Shown here: positions 1-7,400 of the stretch, one piece after another
How the letters are laid out: every line of letters begins with the position of its first letter
Position numbering within the stretch: the stretch's first letter is position 1
Assembly (NCBI RefSeq): GCF_000745455.1
Contig: NZ_JQJI01000011.1
Coordinates: forward strand, 1-61,716
Source: Mesoaciditoga lauensis cd-1655R = DSM 25116
GTDB taxonomy: Bacteria > Thermotogota > Thermotogae > Mesoaciditogales > Mesoaciditogaceae
Direction of reading: 5' to 3'
DNA length: 61,716 nt
Notes under the pieces: generated by a model
Told to the model about the DNA's origin: nothing
Seen by the model: only the letters and a program-made list of their open reading frames with translations
Databases searched by the model: none
Made by a program: the position numbers and the translations under genes

Positions 1-442
1 CAATTGAGAAACACGTTCAAATACGTCTCATATAAAGACAGAAAAGAAATGGCCAGGGATTTCAAAAGCGTGTACAAAGCTCCAACGAAAGAGAACGCTT
101 GGAACAACCTCATGAAATTAAAAGAGAAATGGGGAAAGAAATATCCCTTATCCTTCAAATCATGGCAGGACAATTGGGAAGCCTTATCCACGTATTTCAA
201 ATATCCACCGGAGATAAGAACGCTCATATACACGACCAATCCCATAGAATCATTCAACAGGCAATTGAGGAAAACGACGAAATCGAAGAGTGTTTTTCCG
301 AACGATACGGCGGTGCTGAAAAATGCTTTACTTGGTAACTATGGATGTGGAAAAGAAATGGACCATGAGGCAAAAAAATTGGGCTTCTATTCTAGCCCAA
401 TTAGCGGTATACTTCAAAGAAAGGGTTGAATCTTATTTATGA
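1..442 (+). pseudogene. IS256-family transposase, C-terminal part, frameshifted
   Basis: The window opens inside a mutator-type (IS256) transposase. The reading frame from position 1 carries the family's C-terminal part, including the motif TTNPIESFNRQLRK at about 235-276. It then runs into an odd tail ending at 429. If one A is removed from the A5 run at 319-323, the frame continues as KMLYLVTMDVEKKWTM..., the usual family ending, and stops at TGA 440-442. One extra A therefore explains the break. The enzyme normally catalyses DDE cut-and-paste or copy-out transposition. The 5' part lies outside the window, so I cannot say whether the element is otherwise intact. Inactivation by frameshift is the simplest reading; slippage on the A run would be the alternative. 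Confidence 0.85.
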
Positions 443-454
443 AGTCTTTATCTC

Positions 455-487
455 AGATCAACGGATACACAAAACTTGGTAAAGACC
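455..487. repeat. Probable right end of the IS256-type element
   Basis: Just past the transposase stop lies a stretch with the sequence acacaaaacttggtaaagac (468-487). It resembles the terminal inverted repeats of IS256 elements. The matching left end is outside the window, so the boundary is inferred. A related stretch in reverse orientation (ggcctttatcaaattgtgtg) occurs near 11250. Confidence 0.35.
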
Positions 488-501
488 CTTTGAGTCTTCA
501 G

Positions 502-524
502 CCGGGCCATCAGGCCCGGTTTTT
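502..524 (+). terminator. Hairpin terminator shared by convergent genes
   Basis: The perfect stem CCGGGCC/GGCCCGG with loop ATCA is followed by TTTTT on the plus strand. It lies between the plus-strand transposase and the minus-strand small ORF, whose TGA stop lies in the hairpin. Near-identical hairpins recur at 11322 and 14542. Confidence 0.8.
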
Positions 525-776
525 CATTCCATCCACCATCTCTTTTATTGCCCGCTCGTGAACGGCATTGAGGAACTGTTTTATTTCTTCCAGATCATTC
601 GAAAAAGCTATCAAGCCCTTAGGTGATACGTCTTTAAGCTCTTCAACGGTTTTGGATATGTCGAAGTTCTTTTGGTTTATCACGCGCCTAAGTGGCGCCA
701 ACGCTTTGTCGCGTTTCATCCATTCGTTTTTCATTTCTTTTTTCTCTTTTTTCATTTCGCTTTTCTCAAATTTCAT
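510..776 (-). CDS. Small K/E-rich phage-module protein, unknown function
   Basis: This is an 88-residue protein starting at ATG 776, which overlaps the TGA of the DnaC-like gene (ATGA), so the two are probably translationally coupled. A TTG twelve bases upstream (788) is the alternative start. The first 30 residues are almost all K, E and M and probably helical. The rest contains the pattern LAPLRRVINQKNFDIS..VEELKD..LIAFSNDLEEIKQFLNAVHERAIKE. The stop codon falls inside the terminator hairpin. I do not recognise the family. Decayed copies of the same protein with the same terminator lie at 10160-10245, 11341-11538 and 14560-14735, so it is a recurring passenger gene of an element that has entered this region more than once. 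Confidence 0.6.
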   Translation of the reverse strand: MKFEKSEMKKEKKEMKNEWMKRDKALAPLRRVINQKNFDISKTVEELKDVSPKGLIAFSNDLEEIKQFLNAVHERAIKEMVDGMKNRA

Positions 777-1624
777 TCTTCCATCCAAGATATGTATTCT
801 CTCCTTTTCTTTTTTCTGTAGCTTTCCACATCCGCTATTTTAATTATCACGGTCCGTTCTTGCATCCTGTCGAATATCCTGTCTCCAAGTGATTCTTTCA
901 ATTCAACCGCGCTCAGGTTCGTCGTCATCACCATGCCTTTTTCGGATTCGTATCTGTAATTTATGAGTTCAAACATCTCTTTCGCTATCATTTTGTGAGA
1001 GGTTTCTATCGAGAAGTCGTCAAGGGCTATTAATTCTATTCGCTTTATCTCCTGGAATTTGTCCCGTATGTCGTTTATGCTTCCGTTGACAAGCGAGGGC
1101 GCTGTTATGAATACGGCGTTGAAGTTAAGCTTTATCGCTTCGTGAATTACAGACGCGGCGAGGTGCGTTTTTCCAACTCCGTATTTTCCGCTTATCACTA
1201 TGTTTGCCCCTTTTTCCCACGCGCGTTTTGCCACGTATTTTTTCGTTATGTTGAGTGCAAGCGCTAAGTCTTCGCTCACAGCTTCGAAGTTTTGAAATGT
1301 CCTGTCCCAGAATTTCTTCGGTATGGATTCCATAACGCGCTTTTCAAGTTCCAACTGCTTTCTCCATTTTTTGTATATCGGGCAGTCAAAGGCGTATGGG
1401 CCGTACAGGCTTTTTGTATTCGGCATGTAAAAGAGCGTGCCGTTGAACGGGCAGTTCTGCGGGCCCTGGCATGTCGCTTTGCACTTTTCAAACGCTTCGT
1501 TTTTAGTTTTTGCCTGAGTGAAGTACGATGGCTTCAACTTGCGCGTTTGAGATGGTGCGTCCCGCTGGGTTTTTGAATTTCTCAATCCATTCATCACCGC
1601 GTTTATCGCTTCGGCGTTTTTCAT
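773..1624 (-). CDS. DnaC/IstB-like phage replication ATPase (helicase loader)
   Basis: A 283-residue AAA+ ATPase of the DnaC/phage helicase-loader type. Visible motifs are Walker A GKYGVGKTH near residue 146, Walker B LIALDDF near 198 and the sensor-1 stretch VMTTNLS near 232. The N-terminal third holds a Cys cluster (CKATCQGPQNC, later DCPIY), as in phage loaders that carry a zinc-binding domain. The start ATG at 1624 has a good GGGAGGCG site upstream. It overlaps the preceding ORF by about 120 bases in another frame, typical of compact phage modules. The expected role is loading a replicative helicase, working with the wHTH initiator encoded just upstream. The gene looks intact. Confidence 0.82.
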   Translation of the reverse strand: MKNAEAINAVMNGLRNSKTQRDAPSQTRKLKPSYFTQAKTKNEAFEKCKATCQGPQNCPFNGTLFYMPNTKSLYGPYAFDCPIYKKWRKQLELEKRVMESIPKKFWDRTFQNFEAVSEDLALALNITKKYVAKRAWEKGANIVISGKYGVGKTHLAASVIHEAIKLNFNAVFITAPSLVNGSINDIRDKFQEIKRIELIALDDFSIETSHKMIAKEMFELINYRYESEKGMVMTTNLSAVELKESLGDRIFDRMQERTVIIKIADVESYRKKKRREYISWMEE

Positions 1625-1952
1625 CTTTCGCCTCCCTGTTAGCGTATTTGTCTTCCAGCACTTTTACGAAGTTGGAAGGTTTCATGAGCCAGTCCAAATC
1701 GGCGTGGAATGAGTTTATCTTTCCCATGAGAAAGTCGGAGTTCTTCACTTTTTCAAAGAACGATTTGAAGAATTCCAAGCTCGGATGCTCTTTCCATCTC
1801 GCTTCTATGAGGGCGTTTCTCGTTTCGCTTTCGTATTTCGCCTTTGGAAGGCCTTCGCAAATTGTGTTGTAGAGTGAGATGATTTCTTTCTTTTTATCTT
1901 TTCTTTCTTCTCTCTTGTCTTTATCTAGTCTTAGTCTTATATAAGGGTCCAC
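1503..1952 (-). CDS. C-terminal half of split phage replication initiator
   Basis: A 149-residue frame carrying the helical C-terminal domain common in phage replisome organisers: a pattern like LYNTICEGLPKAK ... LEFFKSFFEKVKNSDFLMGK ... DLDWLMKPSNFVKVLEDKY. It is in the same frame as the wHTH ORF at 1962-2312. The two are separated only by one TAG (1962-1964) followed by the sense codons CCC CCA ATC, after which this frame can begin at GTG 1952. No ribosome site precedes that GTG. The most economical view is one gene of about 270 codons broken by a nonsense mutation. Readthrough or re-initiation could still make the C-terminal domain. Confidence 0.65.
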   Translation of the reverse strand: MDPYIRLRLDKDKREERKDKKKEIISLYNTICEGLPKAKYESETRNALIEARWKEHPSLEFFKSFFEKVKNSDFLMGKINSFHADLDWLMKPSNFVKVLEDKYANREAKDEKRRSDKRGDEWIEKFKNPAGRTISNAQVEAIVLHSGKN

Positions 1953-1961
1953 GATTGGGGG

Positions 1962-2312
1962 CTAGATTGGTTCCGTATTGGTACCCTGATTGGGGGTAAG
2001 ATTGGTACCTTGATTTGGTGCGTTATTAGGGGATATATTCCACCAATACTTTCCCGCTTTTCTCGTGGAGGCGCTTTTGTAATTTATGAGATGCGTATCT
2101 ATGAGTCTTTGTCTCGCCTTGATGAACGTTTTTTTATCACATCTCACCATGGCGATCAATCGTGCATTTGGGATCGAAAGGGGTTCTTTCCAGCGCAGGC
2201 GGTTCGCTATCTGCAAGATTGCAAAGTAGAGTTTCGCCTCGTACGCCGAATAAGAATACTCTATGTCGACGTCCCAAAAATGATTTATCAACTCAATGTA
2301 CGTGTTTGTCAT
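1962..2312 (-). CDS. N-terminal wHTH half of split phage replication initiator
   Basis: A 116-residue winged-helix protein that starts at ATG 2312 behind AAAGGAGAAAAAG. The residues run through a DnaD/RepA-like wHTH: AKLYFAILQIANRLRW..PLSIPNARLIAMV.CDKKTFIKARQRLIDTHLINY. A short linker with repeated PNQGTN motifs follows, then TAG. The same frame continues past the stop into a conserved C-terminal domain (1503-1952). Phage initiators of this type bind origin DNA and recruit the DnaC-type loader encoded next door. As it stands the product would be the DNA-binding domain plus linker only. Confidence 0.7.
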   Translation of the reverse strand: MTNTYIELINHFWDVDIEYSYSAYEAKLYFAILQIANRLRWKEPLSIPNARLIAMVRCDKKTFIKARQRLIDTHLINYKSASTRKAGKYWWNISPNNAPNQGTNLTPNQGTNTEPI

Positions 2313-2395
2313 CTTTTTCTCCTTTTGTTTAAGGATGGAATGCCGTATCGAGTACGGCATGACGTTAATAACGTTAAGCATTTAAGGGCTTTCGA

Positions 2396-2725
2396 ACCCT
2401 CCCCGCCAACTTTGTTGGCCCTCCCCTCCCAGCTTTGTGAGAGGACTTACAAGGAAAAGTCGTGTAGCGCAATCTTTTCAGTCTGCCCTCGCTTGCGGGG
2501 GAAGTGGCGGCGAAGCCGACGAAGGGGGCGCAGACCCTCACTACCAACTTGGTTGGCTTTCCCTTCCCAGTTGTGTGAGGGGATTTACAAAAAAGAGTCA
2601 TGTAGTACAACCTTTTCAGTCTGCCCTCGCTTGCGGGGGAAGTGGCGGTGAAGCCGGCGTAGGGGGCGCGGTTGCCCTCACTACCAACTCGGTTGGCCCT
2701 CCCCTCCCAGCTTTGTGAGGAGATC
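2396..2725. repeat. Tandem GC-rich repeats (family 2) inside the phage module
   Basis: Two units of about 150 bp and a third partial unit lie head to tail. Each unit has CCAAC..GTTGG, a CCCTCGCTTGCGGGGG hairpin and a GGCGGCGAAGCCGRCG block. The first runs from about 2396, the second from about 2540, and the partial one is at about 2680-2725. Related single units occur at 14755, 26868 and 60595. No protein is convincing here; the open frames seen on both strands come from the repeat composition. The location between initiator and recT would suit an origin, but the wider distribution argues for a dispersed repeat. Confidence 0.75.
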
Positions 2726-2735
2726 ATCGTTGAAG

Positions 2736-2764
2736 AAAAGCCGCGTGCCGAATTGACACGCGGC
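2736..2764 (-). terminator. Terminator after recT
   Basis: The inverted repeat GCCGCGTG/CACGCGGC with a 9-base loop lies just downstream of the recT stop. On the minus strand it is followed by TTTTCTT. Confidence 0.75.
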
Positions 2765-2772
2765 AGTTCGCG

Positions 2773-3825
2773 TTATTCCAAACTCTTCAACGCCTCCTTT
2801 GCCTGTTCTTCGCTCAGAAGAGCGAGAGATTTCACGTTGTATTTTTCTTTTATTTCGTTCATTTTCCGCTTTTTCTCGTCTTTGCTCATGCTTTCAAGCG
2901 CTCTGTATATCTTTTTCACGGTGGAAATCGAATTGGATGTTACTTCTGCTTTTTCAACTTTTTCAACTTCAACGTTTTTTGTACCTTCTTCTTCTTCTTT
3001 GTCGTTGGTTTCATTTTCTTCCGGAACGCTTTCGTAATTGGCTTGAATAACTTCCCAATCCGTTTCATCCGGAATGTCTTCCACCATGTCCTGAGATATC
3101 CCACGCTTCGTCGTTTCGTCGGCGGCTATTGCCTTTTGTATCTCAACGGATATCGGAAGGTATTTGCAAAGCTGTTTTATCGCGGTTTTCCTCGCCATCG
3201 CGTCGTAGTCCGTAACCCACGGGCCGAAGTTTGGAGATTTGGAACGCTTTCTTATCTTTTCAACGTCTCCCTTAGACATAACGAGGAACGAATAGCCTCC
3301 GTCTTTGAAATGCGCGACGGCGTACACGGCGGTTATTTCTCCCCTGTCTTGTGAGATGTTTGGAATGTGTCTGAGCTTTTCGGCTAAGCCGTATTCGAAT
3401 TCGAATTCATCGTTTTCATGAACGGTGTGCGCGGAAATGGAAGTTATCTCACCCGATCTGCGCACAAGGTCGAGCATGCCTTTGTAGCCTATTTGAAGCT
3501 GGACTTCCATGGATTTCGTTTTTGAATTGTAATAGGGAATCAAATAGACGTGGCCAAGCGCGCCCGGCTCCAAGCCGAGTTGCGCCGCTGTCATTATGGC
3601 GCCTAAAAGAGAAGTGTTCGAACAGTTCAAAAGCTTTGGATTCTTTCTCATTTCCGTTAAAGCAATTCTCGCTATTCTGTCGGCGTCTAAATGTTTTGGA
3701 AGCGCGCGTTGAATTTCCGGCGCCATGCGTTTGAGCAAATCCTGAACGTTTTTATACGGGGACGGCTTTATTCCCGTTTTGACTTTCGTTGACAATTTAT
3801 CTTTAACTTCTTTTGTGGTTGACAT
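2773..3825 (-). CDS. recT: RecT family single-strand annealing protein
   Basis: A 350-residue phage recombinase of the RecT/Redbeta superfamily. Residues about 20-245 show the RecT core: LLKRMAPEIQRALPKHLDADRI, then LLNCSNTSLLGAIMTAAQLGLEPG, VQLQIGYKGMLDLVRRSG and DYDAMARKTAIKQLCKYLP. The last 100 residues are acidic and lysine-rich with coiled-coil character. The start ATG 3825 sits behind AGGAGGCGTGAG. RecT anneals complementary single strands produced by a partner 5'-3' exonuclease, and the end of such an exonuclease (YqaJ type) lies immediately upstream. RecT looks intact although its partner is truncated. Confidence 0.93.
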   Translation of the reverse strand: MSTTKEVKDKLSTKVKTGIKPSPYKNVQDLLKRMAPEIQRALPKHLDADRIARIALTEMRKNPKLLNCSNTSLLGAIMTAAQLGLEPGALGHVYLIPYYNSKTKSMEVQLQIGYKGMLDLVRRSGEITSISAHTVHENDEFEFEYGLAEKLRHIPNISQDRGEITAVYAVAHFKDGGYSFLVMSKGDVEKIRKRSKSPNFGPWVTDYDAMARKTAIKQLCKYLPISVEIQKAIAADETTKRGISQDMVEDIPDETDWEVIQANYESVPEENETNDKEEEEGTKNVEVEKVEKAEVTSNSISTVKKIYRALESMSKDEKKRKMNEIKEKYNVKSLALLSEEQAKEALKSLE

Positions 3826-3829
3826 ATTC

Positions 3830-4030
3830 TCACGCCTCCTTAATGGTTAACCTTCTGGCAGATGTTTCTTTCGTGTACGCTTTGTACAGATCCATATGAT
3901 CTGATTTGAACTTCTTCGTGTCGAATCTTTTCGAAACAACCGACTTCCACATGATTATGTATTTGTCCGTTCGGGCCGTTTCGCTTTCTTTCATCATGGC
4001 CTTTATCTGGTTTTCTTTTTCGTTCTTCAT
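3830..4030 (-). pseudogene. YqaJ-type phage exonuclease, C-terminal remnant
   Basis: A 66-residue stretch with the typical end of YqaJ/lambda-type exonucleases: YIIMWKSVVSKRFDTKKFK followed by LYKAYTKETSARRLTIKEA. It stops at 3830, overlapping the recT ribosome site, as expected for an exonuclease-recT pair. The nuclease core that should precede it is missing: upstream sequence in any frame shows no catalytic motif. I therefore read it as the stump left by a deletion or recombination joint near 4040. A short expressed peptide cannot be excluded. Confidence 0.7.
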
Positions 4031-4276
4031 CTGCGCGGGCTGTGTCGAAGGTGAGCTGAGTGAAAAGCTTGCTTTGAGCCGTTGCAAGACAAGCCAGTGA
4101 ACACGCTGCGTGGTGAAAGAATAGAGGCGGAGTGTTCGCGAGCTGGATTTGCGAAAGATGCGTTTCTTTTTCTTGAGCTGATACGTGCGAGCGATGCACG
4201 GAGCGTACCTCATAATAGGTACTTTTGGCAAAATGGAACAAAGATCGAAGAACTTTTTAAATAATTAGAATAATTT
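4031..4276. other. Junction between phage remnant and lipoprotein region, no gene seen
   Basis: Both strands have open frames here but none has a recognisable domain or ribosome site. The deletion joint that removed the exonuclease core should lie within it. Confidence 0.4.
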
Positions 4277-4306
4277 TTGACTTTTTAATTTATTTTGTGC
4301 TAAAAT
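4277..4306 (+). promoter_or_regulatory. Promoter of the FN3/propeller lipoprotein gene
   Basis: TTGACT (4277-4282), an 18-base spacer, then TAAAAT (4301-4306) preceded by TGTGC. The same arrangement precedes the lipoprotein gene at 15120. The predicted 5' leader is about 145 bases. Confidence 0.65.
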
Positions 4307-4459
4307 TGGGCAAATTGGGGGGTACCTTTTAGATTTTTTGTCTTGTACTCGCTCGCTTCTAGTTCAAAGTAAAAAGAAGACCAGCAATTTTTTATTTCCT
4401 AGTCCAATATAATTTTCTTCTTATCCCCCATATATTTTTTAAAGGGGGAATTTCTGATC

Positions 4460-7400
4460 ATGAACAGATACCGTTTCTTAGCATTAACGCTAAGTGTACT
4501 GCTTCTTGTTATCATTCTTTCAGGTTGTTTCATGTTCAAACCGGCAGCACCTTCCAATCTCACGGTTACCACCTTAAGCGCTTCATCCATAGAACTTTCA
4601 TGGAGTGGAAATGGAGATAGCTTTATTATTTATAGAAGTACAAACAATTCAAATGATTTCACCGAGTTGGCAACTGTGAAAAGCAAATCATACATAGATA
4701 AATCACTTACACCGAACACCATTTATTATTATGAAGTAAGAGCGAAAAATGGCTTTGGAACATCTGAACCATCCAACCTAGCCTACGCGACGACCTTCCT
4801 CAATCCCCCCAACGCTCCTTTGCTGACGCTTACCAGCGTATCAACAGACACGGTAACGCTCGGATGGATCAAAAGCTCAACAGATGTTACCGGTTTTGAG
4901 ATCTACAGGTCTTCATCGCTGAGTTCCTCGTTCACAAGGATCGCGACCATTACAAATACGGCAACTTATTATATCGACACGGATCTCGTGCCTTCCACGG
5001 CCTATTATTACAAGATGGACGCTTACAACTCTGGAGGAGTTTCGCCTTTCAGCACAATTGTCAAAGCCAAAACACAGCAGACGGTGCCATCCGCGCCAAT
5101 TGGTCTCAAAGCCTTCACACTTACATCCGGAAGTATTAAGATTCAATGGACTCCGACATCTAACAATCAGCTTGGCTTTCACATATACAGATCCAAAACG
5201 TATTCGGGAACCTACACAAATGTCGCAGATGCCAATCCGTCACAGGATTCTTACGTAAACACCAATCTGAATTACAATTCGACTTATTATTACAAAGTAA
5301 CCGCATTCAACCTTGCTGGTGAAAGTCCATCATCCGGTGTGGCCTCCGCAACGACACTTCAACAGGTGCCGTTCAATCCATACGATCTTCGTGTTACTTC
5401 CATATCCACCGACTCTATGACTCTGCAATGGAAGCCAGGATCGAATAACGAAGTGGGGTACAAAGTCTACAGATCCTCAACCTCAAAGGGATCTTTCACC
5501 CAGATTGCGACTCTGGATTACAACCATGTTTCGTACACGGATAGGGGCATAAACCCGGAGAACAATTATTACTACCGAGTGATCGCGTACAATTACGTTG
5601 GGAACTCGTATCCATCTAACACGGCATCGTTGAACCTCCAGCCGTCTACTCTGAAAATAACGGAAGCATCGACACACACGATGACGCTCGACTGGGCGGC
5701 CAACACAGTTAAAGGGATCTGGTTCCAGGTGTACAGATCCAACGGCGACGATACTAATTTCACACAGATAGCGACCTTCTCTGGGAACATTTTGACGATG
5801 ACGGATCAAAATCTTTCTCCCAAGACAGTCTACTACTATGAGATAAGGACGTACGCCTTTGGCCACGAATCGGATATGTCAAACGAGGTGTACTCGGAGA
5901 CAGTGCCGGTGCAGGTAGCTACCGTTACGACGGTCCTCGGGAACAAAACACTGACGAAGAATCTTGTAACGAAGGTGTCTCCAAACACGAACACGCTAAC
6001 CTTCAAGAAATCGGCGATGACATCCTCCATCTCGAAAGGCTCAATACTGGTTTCTGGAATTTCGCCGAACACGCCGAATGGGATGCTCAGGAGAGTGGTG
6101 TCCGTGAGTCGAAACGGGAGCTTTGTCACGGTTAACACGGAGCCCACATACCTCGCGAGCGTGGTCAGGAACGGTTCTCTGGATGCAACCGTATCGATAA
6201 AACCGAACCAGGTCAAATCAGTGAGGGCACTTAGTGAGGGAGTCCACGTCAAGGACGCTTTTGACATTTCAATAGACGTTCCGATTTACGAAAAAAATGG
6301 CGCATCCGTAAAACTTCAAGGTGATATCTCAATATCCCCACAATTTCATTTAAGCGTAAGCATAGGGTTTTTCAAACTGATAGAATTCAGGTTCATAGCC
6401 GCTCTCAACGTGGACTCATCGATAGCGTTGACATCCGAAGCCGCACTTGAATTGAATAAAATGGTTCCGCTTGTCGAGTACACCCTTGGGGCCATAGATT
6501 TCCAGATAGGTCCTGTTCCGGTCATCATAACGCCAAAAATCGAGTTGTTTGTCGGAGTGGATGGCAAGGTTTCTTCCGAGTTGACATTTGGTGTCGGCGA
6601 CAGCCTTAGCATGGGAGGCGGCTTTGATGACTACAAAGGAAGCTGGCATGCCATAAAATGGTTCGACAACAGCTTTTCAACCACAACCCCGACCGCGACG
6701 GATCTTGTTAAACTCAGTGCCCAGGCGTACGTGCAGGCTCAGCTGTCCTTCGACTTTTACGGTATGGCGGGCCCATACGTATACCTACAGGCTTACGCAG
6801 AAGCGGACGTTACACCGTTGAGTGATTATTGGCTTAACGTGTACGCGGGATTGGATGCCGGAGTGGGCGTTGAATTCGAAATCGGCGCACTCTTTCACCT
6901 TTCTTACCAGAAAACCCTGTACGATCACCAAATCACGATGTTTAGAAAACCGGCAGATCCGAAACCGCCGGAGAATCTGAGTTTAAAGGCTGGAAATTCC
7001 CCAGGTGTTTACAAGCTCTCATGGGAAGAAAGCTCAGGGAATGTGTCCGGTTTTAGAATATTGCACTCGACCGATGGGAAGAACTACACCGAAGTTGGGA
7101 ATACGGGTGCCGGCAAATTCGGGGGAGTTTCAAATGTCAGATCTTACATTGTCTACCCTTCGGGGGGACTTAACTATTACAAAGTTTGCTCTTTCACGGC
7201 CGGTTTTGGCCCCAATTCCGATTCGACGTCTAAACCGTCGGATGCCGTGACGACATTTTACGTTAAGCCGCCCGATCCCTTGAAAATAACAACGTATTCA
7301 ACGAACTCAATAACCATAGGGTGGCAGAACAACTCAAAGGTAGCTCAGGGCCTTGAGATTTTCAGGTCAATTCCCGGACATGCTTACACGATGATCGCTA

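Noticed and set aside
2010-2718. Open frames on both strands through the GC-rich repeats (213, 117 and 93 codons)
   Set aside because: They follow the repeat unit length, have no ribosome site and encode low-complexity arginine/serine/proline-rich sequence.
3830-4231. 133-codon frame as a complete gene
   Set aside because: Only the last 66 codons match a phage exonuclease end; the upstream half looks like random sequence without a ribosome site.
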